From the NCBI GenBank assembly GCA_002010665.1, contig MTON01000008.1, positions 29,723 to 68,471 of the forward strand: 38,749 nt of DNA. Reading direction: 5' to 3'. Under the pieces are notes generated by a model, which saw only the letters and a program-made list of their open reading frames with translations, was not told where the DNA came from and searched no databases. Both the position numbers and the translations under genes were made by a program. Shown here one piece after another: positions 8,229 through 15,458 of this stretch. This DNA comes from Candidatus Aminicenantes bacterium JdFR-78. GTDB taxonomy: Bacteria > Acidobacteriota > Aminicenantia > JdFR-78. Each line of letters begins with the position of its first letter. Position 1 is the stretch's first letter.

Positions 8229-9626
8229 TTGTACGATTTAAAAAAGACTTTTTTTTGCAAAGGGTTAGCTATTTTTCTAAGCATGTTTTTATTACTTGAA
8301 GCCTATTATCTTTTTCCGAATGAACCTGATTATCATGCGAACCTTCAAATTGCTAAACAACAATATTTAAATGGCGATTACATGGGAGCAAAAGTAATCC
8401 TGGAAAGAATTGCAGATTCCGTTACCAAAAATGAGCCCGATAATAATTATTTGTTAGCAAAGGTACATTTACTTCTTGGAGCATGTGATGAAATGTTAAA
8501 TGACATTGATTCTGCAAAACAAAATTATAAAATTGCCAAATTGCTTATAGGTGAGGAAGAAACCATTGAACTAGAGGATATAGATACCGAGGAACTTATT
8601 CTCTATGGTCAAATATTTGACAATCAAATTCAAGAACAAGGAGAAATAGATGAATTGTTAACCCAATTTGAAAATGCAAAGAAAGCCTTTTTTGAAAAAG
8701 ATTATGAAAAAGCGAAAGAAATGCTTGAAAAACTTGAAGAAAAGCTTGCAACTACTGAAGGTAGATATACACTTAAGGGTGAAACATTCCTCCTAATGGG
8801 CGCAACTTATGAGAAACTAGATTACAAAAAGCTTGCTATAAAATATTATTGCAAAGCTAAGGAAATATTAGGAGAGGGTAAAACAATTAAAGGCCTGAAT
8901 TTAAATGAATTAAAATATTACAAAGAAGCATGTAAAACAGTTACTGGTGCTGTGGCTCAGGAAACTATTAAAAGGAAAAGTTCAATTGGTAAAGTAATAG
9001 GAGCACTTGTTTTTCTAGCAGCTGTCGGTGGGTTAGTATGGTATCTGTTCTTTTCTAAGAATGCTCCTTTAAAGAAAAAGGCAGAGGAAAAAGCTCCTGG
9101 CAAATACACGAGCATAACCGTTAAAATAGATGTAACATATAGTGGATTAAATTCAAAAGGAAGGAGAAAGTTGACAATTGATGGTAGTAAAAAATTAGAT
9201 GAGAAATTTACCTATCCCCAGAAAGCAGATTCAAAATCTACATGCGATGATGCTACTAAAAAGGAAGATCGCTCTTTTACGGTTACAATAACATCCACAT
9301 CAATGACCATCAAACAGGAATATTTGAATTGGGATTATTACACCTTCAAATCTCCTGGAACAAATTATAAGATTCTATGTACGAACTGGAACTTCTCGAT
9401 TGTAAAGTATGAATATGAAAAGGGAAAAGCAGATCCAGGTCCTCCTGTTCCCCAAGGTCTTGATCAGCTCAGTATGGACATAGATAATGATTGTGTGCAA
9501 AAATCTCAGAGAGTCCATGATTGCACTACCATTGCAACAATTACTTTCAAAGCTCCAACTTCAAAATCAGAAATCCAACAAGTATATTCAGTAACACAGA
9601 CTAAAATCAGAACTACACATAATTAA
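8229..9626 (+). CDS. Repeat/TM protein of unknown function, paralogue-like to the PEGA protein
   Basis: 465 residues. Signal-like helix (about 8-30), then two helical tetratricopeptide-like blocks (about 35-100 with LQIAKQQYLNGDYMGAKVIL, and about 137-215 with FENAKKAFFEKDYEKAKEML), a membrane helix (about 254-274), a Lys/Glu linker, and an unrecognised 170-residue C-terminal domain with four Cys (ThrCysAspAsp, LeuCysThrAsn, AspCysVal, AspCysThr) that may form disulfides outside the membrane. The start is TTG, decided by AAGGAGGA at 8216-8223; no ATG fits. The plan (repeats, TM, Lys/Glu linker, beta-rich outer domain) matches its divergent neighbour at 6607-8028. Confidence 0.75.
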   Translation: MYDLKKTFFCKGLAIFLSMFLLLEAYYLFPNEPDYHANLQIAKQQYLNGDYMGAKVILERIADSVTKNEPDNNYLLAKVHLLLGACDEMLNDIDSAKQNYKIAKLLIGEEETIELEDIDTEELILYGQIFDNQIQEQGEIDELLTQFENAKKAFFEKDYEKAKEMLEKLEEKLATTEGRYTLKGETFLLMGATYEKLDYKKLAIKYYCKAKEILGEGKTIKGLNLNELKYYKEACKTVTGAVAQETIKRKSSIGKVIGALVFLAAVGGLVWYLFFSKNAPLKKKAEEKAPGKYTSITVKIDVTYSGLNSKGRRKLTIDGSKKLDEKFTYPQKADSKSTCDDATKKEDRSFTVTITSTSMTIKQEYLNWDYYTFKSPGTNYKILCTNWNFSIVKYEYEKGKADPGPPVPQGLDQLSMDIDNDCVQKSQRVHDCTTIATITFKAPTSKSEIQQVYSVTQTKIRTTHN

Positions 9627-9730
9627 CCATTCATTCGCTGAGAAAAGTTAATTTAACTAATAAAAACTAATAAAGAGATAAACTATAATTCTTAAGTCTA
9701 TTTTCCCTACATTATAGAACTTTTGATTTC

Positions 9731-9759
9731 TTGACTGAGGGATGGATTAATGATATTTT
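9731..9759 (+). promoter_or_regulatory. Possible promoter for the MerR-type gene
   Basis: TTGACT (9731-9736), 17-base spacer, TATTTT (9754-9759, 4 of 6 matches). The ATG is 15 bases after the -10 box and lacks a Shine-Dalgarno sequence. Confidence 0.4.
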
Positions 9760-9774
9760 TTGATTGAATTTTAA

Positions 9775-10131
9775 ATGACCGAAATTCCTGAAAAATTATT
9801 TTACAAATTAAATGAAGTATCTCGTTTGACAAATCTAGACCCAAAAGTAATTGATTACTGGGAAGAAGAATTTCCGCTTCTCAATGCAGGCAGAAACAGA
9901 AAGGGGGAGAAAATATTTAGGCCAAAGGATATTAAAATAATATTAAGAATTAAAGAATTATTAATGAAAGAAGGCTTCACTCTTGCTGGGGCAAAAAGGA
10001 AAATTGAAGAAGAATTTGGTTCAAAATCAAAAACAACAACCCATCCTGATTTACTTAGAAAAGCTCTTTATAAAATCAAACAGGAGCTAGAAGAGATATT
10101 GACAATTATAGAGAGAAATGATACCAAATAG
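9775..10131 (+). CDS. MerR-family transcriptional regulator
   Basis: 118 residues. Residues 7-75 match the MerR winged-helix DNA-binding domain: KLNEVSRLTNLDPKVIDYWE, then GEKIFRPKDIKIILRIKELL and the LLMKEGFTLAGAKRKIEEE helix. A short helical tail follows that could dimerise; there is no ligand-binding domain or metal-binding Cys. Short proteins of this kind often stand next to surE and tRNA genes in AT-rich genomes, but the target is unknown. A tRNA-Pro gene starts 11 bases after the stop, on the same strand, so the mRNA and the tRNA may share a transcript. Confidence 0.85.
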   Translation: MTEIPEKLFYKLNEVSRLTNLDPKVIDYWEEEFPLLNAGRNRKGEKIFRPKDIKIILRIKELLMKEGFTLAGAKRKIEEEFGSKSKTTTHPDLLRKALYKIKQELEEILTIIERNDTK

Positions 10132-10142
10132 TATAGGTAGGA

Positions 10143-10219
10143 CGGGACGTGGCGCAGCCTGGTAGCGCACACGCTTGGGGTGCGTGGGGTCGGCGGTTCA
10201 AATCCGCTCGTCCCGACCA
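10143..10219 (+). tRNA. tRNA-Pro (anticodon GGG)
   Basis: Seven-base acceptor stem CGGGACG/CGTCCCG, D-arm GGCGCAGCCTGGTAGCGC, anticodon stem CACGC/GCGTG around the loop TTGGGGT (anticodon GGG, reads CCC/CCU), T-arm GCGGTTCAAATCCGC. The discriminator A and CCA are encoded (10216-10219). Confidence 0.97.
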
Positions 10220-10296
10220 TTCTCCTTTTTAAAAAGAATATTGCTTTTTATCTCATTTTTTTATAAACTGTTTCTTTCTCTTAATAGTTTAAGAAA

Positions 10297-11055
10297 ATGA
10301 CTCTTATATTGATTACTAATGATGACGGCTTTTTATCCAAAGGTATAAAGGCGCTTGAAGAAAAAATAAAAGAGATAGGAGATGTTTTTATAGTTGCACC
10401 TGATAGAGAAAGAAGTGCAATCTCCTATGCATTAACACTTCATCGTCCGATAAAAGCTGAAAGAATAAAAGAAAATCTTTATGCAATTGATGGAACACCT
10501 ATTGATTGTATTAATCTCGCTTTAGGAAAACTATTGCCCAAAAAACCTGATTTAATAATTTCAGGAATAAACAAAGGACCTAATCTCGGCGAGGATACCA
10601 CTTATTCAGGCACTGTCTCTGGTGCAGTACAGGGAACATTATTCGATATACCTTCATTTGCAATCTCTGTTCTGCCTGATGAAAAGGGCAATTATCACTA
10701 CCAGTTGGGAGCACAGATCGCTCTTAGACTCGCTAAATGGATTCTAGACAATAAACTTCCAGAGGAAACAACTTTAAATGTAAATGTTCCTCCACCTCCA
10801 ATTAAGGGTTTTAAATTGACAAAATTGGGAAAAAGGAAATATCAGCCTGACATCATAGAAAAGATCAATCCAAGAGGTGAAAAATATTACTGGATTGGAG
10901 ATGGAAAACCCCTATGTCTTGGAGATGAGAATACTGATATAAGAGCGGTAGAATGCGGATTCATATCAATTACTCCTTTAAAGCTTGACTTAACAGATTA
11001 CAAAGCCCTTGAATATTTAAAATCAAAATTCAATCTACTTGTTGATGAAATATGA
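10297..11055 (+). CDS. surE: 5'/3'-nucleotidase SurE
   Basis: Metal-dependent nucleotide and polyphosphate phosphatase. The N-terminus ILITNDDGFLSKGIKAL carries the Asp-Asp metal ligands. PDRERSAISYALTLHRPI, ISGINKGPNLGEDTTYSGTV (Asn ligand and nucleotide pocket) and GTLFDIPSFAIS are typical. The length (252) is normal. The start has no Shine-Dalgarno sequence. It lies 77 bases after tRNA-Pro(GGG) and overlaps the YqaA-like gene by 4 bases (ATGA), so these are co-translated. Confidence 0.96.
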   Translation: MTLILITNDDGFLSKGIKALEEKIKEIGDVFIVAPDRERSAISYALTLHRPIKAERIKENLYAIDGTPIDCINLALGKLLPKKPDLIISGINKGPNLGEDTTYSGTVSGAVQGTLFDIPSFAISVLPDEKGNYHYQLGAQIALRLAKWILDNKLPEETTLNVNVPPPPIKGFKLTKLGKRKYQPDIIEKINPRGEKYYWIGDGKPLCLGDENTDIRAVECGFISITPLKLDLTDYKALEYLKSKFNLLVDEI

Positions 11056-11669
11056 AATTTCTGAGAAAACTTTATGAATGGGTTCTACATTGGGCTGAAA
11101 CTCCTTATGGACCCTTGGCTTTATTTCTTCTTGCTTTTGCAGAATCCTCTTTCTTTCCCATTCCTCCTGATGTCCTTTTAATCGCTCTTGTCCTCGGTTC
11201 AATAACAAGAGCCTTCCGTTTCGCACTTATCTGTTCCCTTGGCTCAATTCTTGGTGGAATGTTCGGATACTTTATTGGCTATAAACTTTGGTGGACATCA
11301 CCAGGAATTTACTCAGATATTGCCCATTTCTTTTTTAATTATATTCCTGGTTTTACGGAAAAAGTTTTTTTAGCAATTAAATCAAAATATGATGCATGGA
11401 ATTTCTGGATCGTGTTCAGTGCAGGATTTACTATTATTCCCTATAAAGTCATTACGATAAGTGCAGGAGCCTTTAACATAAATTTTTTCCTTTTTTTAAT
11501 AGCTTCAACAATTAGTAGGACAGCGCGCTTCTTCCTTGTAGCAGGACTTTTTCGCATATTTGGGATTAAAATCAAAAACCTTATTGACAGGTATTTTGAA
11601 CTTCTTGCTCTTTTATTTTTAGCTTTATTAATTGGTGGATTTATAATTATAAGATTAATATTCAAGTAA
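11052..11669 (+). CDS. YqaA/DedA-family membrane protein
   Basis: 205 residues with about five membrane segments. The block AETPYGPLALFLLAFAESS then FFPIPPDVLLIALVLG is diagnostic of the YqaA branch of the DedA (SNARE-associated) family. It is followed by SLGSILGGMFGYFIGYKLWW and a C-terminal half with GFTIIPYKVITISAGAF. DedA relatives act as lipid flippases or transporters, for example for undecaprenyl phosphate; YqaA's own substrate is not known. Coupled to surE by a 4-base overlap; tRNA-Pro(CGG) follows 24 bases later. Confidence 0.88.
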   Translation: MKFLRKLYEWVLHWAETPYGPLALFLLAFAESSFFPIPPDVLLIALVLGSITRAFRFALICSLGSILGGMFGYFIGYKLWWTSPGIYSDIAHFFFNYIPGFTEKVFLAIKSKYDAWNFWIVFSAGFTIIPYKVITISAGAFNINFFLFLIASTISRTARFFLVAGLFRIFGIKIKNLIDRYFELLALLFLALLIGGFIIIRLIFK

Positions 11670-11693
11670 CTTTCTGCTATAATTATAAAAAAA

Positions 11694-11768
11694 CGGGGCG
11701 TAGCGCAGCTTGGTTAGCGCGCTTGCTTCGGGAGCAAGAGGTCAGGGGTTCGAATCCCCTCGCCCCGA
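11694..11768 (+). tRNA. tRNA-Pro (anticodon CGG)
   Basis: Acceptor stem CGGGGCG/CGCCCCG, D-arm TAGCGCAGCTTGGTTAGCGC, anticodon stem CTTGC/GCAAG around TTCGGGA (anticodon CGG), T-arm AGGGGTTCGAATCCCCT. Unlike the nearby tRNA-Pro(GGG), CCA is not encoded: the bases after the discriminator A are TAT, so the end must be added by CCA-adding enzyme. Confidence 0.96.
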
Positions 11769-11822
11769 TATAGTCAACTACTCCCCTTTGCGTTGCCTTT
11801 GGTTTTATAAGCCTATTATTTC

Positions 11823-12407
11823 TTACTGATATCTTACGCTTTCTACTTTAATGACAGGTCTTAATATGTATTTCTCGCTCTTTCCAGCCCTTATAACCTT
11901 AATGGACTTTTCAGCATCGAAATCAAGAATAATCTGAACAGTACCCTTTTCTTTAATTTCAAAAACCACGGGAATTTTAATTTCACTGCTTGGAATTTGT
12001 AGTTCGTACTCTCCATCTTCAAAAACTATTCTCCCTGAAATTACTGCCATTCTGATCTGATTATAAAGGCCAGGCTCCATTTCTGCTTCAAGAATTGGCT
12101 GGGGATTGTTTTTTAAAGCAAGTAAATCAAATTCTTTTTCTTCTTCTGAAAGGACAATAAAATTTGATGGAGAGGCCTGATGAACCCTTATCTTGTTAAT
12201 TGTGACGAAAATATTTAATGCATTATCAACTGGCTTATCTTTTAATATTAGTTGAAGAAAGCCTTGGGTGGTGGAACTTGAAACTTTATTAGAGACACTT
12301 TCAGATAGAGGTGTTTCTGGTGCAGTCGGCGTTTTTGAGCATTGAGAAAGAAATAATAACATTAGAAAGGCTGATAAAATTATTATAACGTTTCTTAATT
12401 TTTTCAT
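11823..12407 (-). CDS. DUF4382-type lipoprotein
   Basis: The frame is open upstream to 12464, but the ATG at 12407 follows GAGAGGGG and starts a clean lipoprotein signal ending LSQC, then a Thr/Pro linker. The mature part (GFLQLILKDKPVDNALNIFV, VTINKIRVHQ, then FDLLALKNN, EMEPGLYNQIRMAV, RPVIKVESV) matches the DUF4382 beta-sandwich, found in surface lipoproteins of unknown role. It follows the symporter gene after 62 bases on the same strand and may share its transcript. Convergent with tRNA-Pro(CGG). Confidence 0.82.
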   Translation of the reverse strand: MKKLRNVIIILSAFLMLLFLSQCSKTPTAPETPLSESVSNKVSSSTTQGFLQLILKDKPVDNALNIFVTINKIRVHQASPSNFIVLSEEEKEFDLLALKNNPQPILEAEMEPGLYNQIRMAVISGRIVFEDGEYELQIPSSEIKIPVVFEIKEKGTVQIILDFDAEKSIKVIRAGKSEKYILRPVIKVESVRYQ

Positions 12408-12469
12408 TTTCCCCTCTCTAATTGAAATATAATTAAATAAATCTATTCTGTCAACCTCTATCAAATTTT

Positions 12470-13969
12470 TTATGCTTTTTCATCCGGAAAAAACCTAGAC
12501 AGTACCTCTTTAGAAGGAGGTTTAGTAAAACGGGAAATTACCACCAAAGTGATAAGAGAAACTGCAAGTGCAGGATATATTATTGGTATACCAAAGGGAT
12601 CTCCGTTCGGGTCACCCATTGGAACCATAATCTGCGGCCATATATATCCTGCTAATTTTAATGAAACTGTAATAACTGTTCCAGAAATAATGGAGACCAT
12701 ACCAGCAATTTTTGTCACCTTTTTCCAGGCGAGAGCAGCTATTAAAGCAGGAGTTATTGCAACTCCATAAACTGTGTAAGCAAAATATGCGCTTTCAAGC
12801 ACTGATCTCATTTTCCACGCCATTAAAAATGCAAAGCATCCGAGCATAATAATTAAAACCCTCTGCAATATAACCATTCCTTTTTCAGAAACATTTTCTT
12901 TATCTGATTTCTTTCTAATAAATCTCAAATATATATCATGAATAAGGGTAGTAGTGGGAGATAATAGATAATTCATACCAGTTGAGATAACCACTACAGT
13001 GGCAGCACCAAGCAATAAAACTCCCACTGGAAGAGGTATCATCCTCTTGGCAGCCTGAATAATAACTGCAGCATGATCAATTCCTCCAGATTGTAATTCC
13101 TTCCAGAAATAAGAGGAAGCAAAAACAGCAATCACTATTGCAACTGTTTCTATTATGATTGTCCCTACCACCCAGAATCCAGCAGCCTTACGAGCTTCTT
13201 TTGGATTTCTTGCACTGTAAAATTTTTGATACAGACTCTGCACTCCTAAAAGAAGAAGCATACCCGATAAACCAATTGCGGGAATTTTAAGATATGGATT
13301 ACCACCGAATTCAGGACTTATTACTTGGAAGTGAGAATCAGGTAAAATCGCTCTAATTTTATCCCAACCTCCACTTGCTAAAATTACAAGTGGAGTAGAG
13401 AGAATCATTGAACTTAAAATAATTATTCCATTTGGGAGGTCTGTGTTTGCAACTGCAATCATTCCACCAATTGCAGTGAAAATAGTAACAAATAGAAATG
13501 CCATGAACATTCCCTGTTCATTCGAAATTGCGCCGTCAGAAATTGCATTCAGAATGTACCCTCCGGCTTTAAATTGATAACTCACAATAACAGTGAAACT
13601 TATGAGAATAGCAATTGCACCAACTATTCTTGCAATACTTCCATATCTCACCTCTAAAATATCTCCAACTGTATATTGTCCAAATGTTCTAATTTTTGAA
13701 GCAAGAAAATAAATAACTATAATTCCTATCCATGCACCTGCTGGCTGCCAGAGAGCACTCCAACCTGCTTTTGCTGCAAATTCTGCACCTGCAATAAAAG
13801 TACCACTTCCTATCCATGTACAGATTAGGGTAAAAACCATCTTACCCCATGGTATCTGCCTGCTTGCTACCATCATATCATCCCGGGTCTTTACCTTTCT
13901 TGAGAGCCAGAAATTCATAACAGTTAATCCAATAAGATAAAGAAAAATAATTACAATATAAGCATTCAT
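12470..13969 (-). CDS. Sodium:solute symporter (SSS family)
   Basis: 499 residues with about 13 membrane helices. The SSS core is clear: TLICTWIGSGTFIAGAEFAA (Na+ site in TM1), KAGWSALWQPAGAWIG, then IRTFGQYTVGDILEVRYG and a SYQFKAGGYIL segment. It moves an organic solute with Na+ across the inner membrane; the substrate (sugar, proline, acetate, pantothenate) cannot be read from sequence. AAAAGGAG precedes the ATG. A DUF4382 lipoprotein gene follows. Confidence 0.93.
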   Translation of the reverse strand: MNAYIVIIFLYLIGLTVMNFWLSRKVKTRDDMMVASRQIPWGKMVFTLICTWIGSGTFIAGAEFAAKAGWSALWQPAGAWIGIIVIYFLASKIRTFGQYTVGDILEVRYGSIARIVGAIAILISFTVIVSYQFKAGGYILNAISDGAISNEQGMFMAFLFVTIFTAIGGMIAVANTDLPNGIIILSSMILSTPLVILASGGWDKIRAILPDSHFQVISPEFGGNPYLKIPAIGLSGMLLLLGVQSLYQKFYSARNPKEARKAAGFWVVGTIIIETVAIVIAVFASSYFWKELQSGGIDHAAVIIQAAKRMIPLPVGVLLLGAATVVVISTGMNYLLSPTTTLIHDIYLRFIRKKSDKENVSEKGMVILQRVLIIMLGCFAFLMAWKMRSVLESAYFAYTVYGVAITPALIAALAWKKVTKIAGMVSIISGTVITVSLKLAGYIWPQIMVPMGDPNGDPFGIPIIYPALAVSLITLVVISRFTKPPSKEVLSRFFPDEKA

Positions 13970-14038
13970 TTTAAACTCCTTTTCGTTATTTTTTTAAAAT
14001 CACAAATTCCCTTCATCTTGCTAAATTTTCTTCCATAA

Positions 14039-14067
14039 ATTCTACACTATTGAAATTATATTCACAA
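14039..14067 (-). promoter_or_regulatory. Promoter for the symporter gene
   Basis: Minus strand: TTGTGA (14067-14062), 17-base spacer, TAGAAT (14044-14039). Predicted start near 14032 and a leader of about 63 bases with AAGGAG. Confidence 0.5.
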
Positions 14068-14138
14068 GTTTTAGATTTTTTAATAGCGAAATTTGAATAA
14101 AATTTTGAAAAAAAGAGTATATTAATATAGAATCAGAA

Positions 14139-14684
14139 ATGAACTCAATGAAAGAAAACAATTTCATTGATGAAAAAGAAATAATTAAACAAATAAAGAA
14201 TGGAAAAAAAGAAGCTTATCATGAACTCGTTAACAAGTATATGAGAAAAGCTTATTATTATGCATTGGGTTTTGTCCATAATGAACAGGACGCCCTTGAT
14301 ATTTCACAGGAGGCTTTTATTAGAGCTTATCGCAAAATAAAAAATTTTGACCCTGATAAAAAATTCCTTCCCTGGTTTTTTCAGATAATCCGAAATTTAT
14401 GCATTGACTGGATAAAAAAAAGAAAAAAATCTTCTGAAATCCCTCTAAATGGCGTGAGGATATTAGAATCACCAGATAAGGATAGAGAGATGAAAGAAAT
14501 TTTGTGGAAAAGTATTGATGAATTACCGATTGAACAGAAAGAAATAATAATTCTTCGTTATTTCCAGGGATTTTCCTATCAAGAAATCTCCCAGATTTTA
14601 AATAAGCCAATCGGGAGTATAATGTCTTCTTTATATTATGCAAAAAAGAAATTGAAGAAAAAGATAGAGAAGTATTTAAAATGA
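14139..14684 (+). CDS. ECF-type RNA polymerase sigma factor
   Basis: 181 residues. Region 2 (about 18-90): KNGKKEAYHELVNKYMRKAY, NEQDALDISQEAFIRAYRKI and PWFFQIIRNLCIDWIKKRK. Region 4 (about 125-178): LPIEQKEIIILRYFQGFSYQ, the helix EISQILNKPIGSIMSSLYYA and a Lys-rich end. This is an RpoE/SigW-like ECF layout. It overlaps the next gene, a zinc-finger anti-sigma factor, by 4 bases (ATGA), the classic paired arrangement; autoregulation is likely but no site is proven. No Shine-Dalgarno sequence; TATATT lies 15 bases before the ATG. Confidence 0.94.
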   Translation: MNSMKENNFIDEKEIIKQIKNGKKEAYHELVNKYMRKAYYYALGFVHNEQDALDISQEAFIRAYRKIKNFDPDKKFLPWFFQIIRNLCIDWIKKRKKSSEIPLNGVRILESPDKDREMKEILWKSIDELPIEQKEIIILRYFQGFSYQEISQILNKPIGSIMSSLYYAKKKLKKKIEKYLK

Positions 14685-15127
14685 GACATCAAAAAATAAA
14701 AGAACTAATTTCTCTTTATTTGGAAGGAGAACTGGATAATAGAGAAAAAGAAATTGTTGAACAGCACATTAAAGAATGCGAAGAATGCAGAAAAGAATTT
14801 GAAGAATTAAATAAATTAGAGGAGGTATTGAAAAAAATGGAATTTAAAAAACCTTCTGATGAAATCTGGAAAACATATTGGTCTTCTATTTATAACAGAC
14901 TTGAAAGGAAAATTGGATGGATTCTATTTTCAATTGGAGCAATAATCTTGCTTTTCTGGGGAGCATATAAATTAATTGAGGAATTAATTAAAGACCCAAC
15001 TATTCCTTTGATTCTTAAAATAGGAATCCTTGCATTTTTTGCAGGTGCAATAATTCTCCTAGTCTCTATACTCAGGGAACAACTTTTTATGAGAAAAAGA
15101 GAAAGATATAAGGAGGTGGAAAAATGA
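14681..15127 (+). CDS. Zinc-finger (zf-HC2) anti-sigma factor
   Basis: 148 residues. The N-terminal domain has the ZAS pattern ISLYLEGELDNREKEIVEQH followed by H-x3-C-x2-C (HIKECEEC), which binds zinc and clamps the sigma factor. Two membrane helices (about 81-102 and 111-130) place it in the inner membrane. Release is usually by proteolysis or redox change. Overlaps both neighbours by 4 bases, so sigma, anti-sigma and YbjQ are made together. Confidence 0.9.
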   Translation: MRHQKIKELISLYLEGELDNREKEIVEQHIKECEECRKEFEELNKLEEVLKKMEFKKPSDEIWKTYWSSIYNRLERKIGWILFSIGAIILLFWGAYKLIEELIKDPTIPLILKIGILAFFAGAIILLVSILREQLFMRKRERYKEVEK

Positions 15128-15438
15128 TATTAGTTAATACTGAGAATGTTCCTGGAAAAGAAATTAAAAAAGTTTTAGGATTGGTGAAAGGAAACACAAT
15201 TAGAGCTCGTCATATAGGTAAGGATATTATGGCATTCTTTAGAAATATAACAGGCGGGGAAATCCGTGACTACACAAAAATGATGGCTGAAGCAAGGGAG
15301 CAGGCTTTAGATAGAATGATAGAGGAAGCAGAAAAATTGGGGGCTAATGCAATAATAAACATAAGATTTTCAACATCTTATATAATGCAGAGCGCTGCTG
15401 AAATTCTAGTTTATGGCACAGCAGTAATTGTTGAGTGA
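15124..15438 (+). CDS. YbjQ/UPF0145-family protein
   Basis: 104 residues matching the UPF0145 family: the N-terminal strand NTENVPGKEIKKVLGLVKGN, the variable IRARHIGKDIMA block, a long helix AREQALDRMIEEAEKLGANA and the end strand AEILVYGTAVIVE. The length is typical. The family forms a pentameric ring-like fold of unknown function. A purine-rich AAGGAGGTGG sits before the ATG, inside the previous gene. Its place in a sigma/anti-sigma unit hints at an envelope stress role. Confidence 0.9.
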   Translation: MILVNTENVPGKEIKKVLGLVKGNTIRARHIGKDIMAFFRNITGGEIRDYTKMMAEAREQALDRMIEEAEKLGANAIINIRFSTSYIMQSAAEILVYGTAVIVE

Positions 15439-15458
15439 AATTTTTTAGGAGGAAAAAA

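Noticed and set aside
9647-9659. AGTTAATTTAACT palindrome after the repeat/TM gene.
   Set aside because: AT-only, no T run and no promoter overlap, so neither a terminator nor an operator can be supported.
14320-14643. Minus-strand open frame of 107 codons.
   Set aside because: It lies wholly inside the sigma-factor gene, has no ribosome site and gives an unlikely protein.
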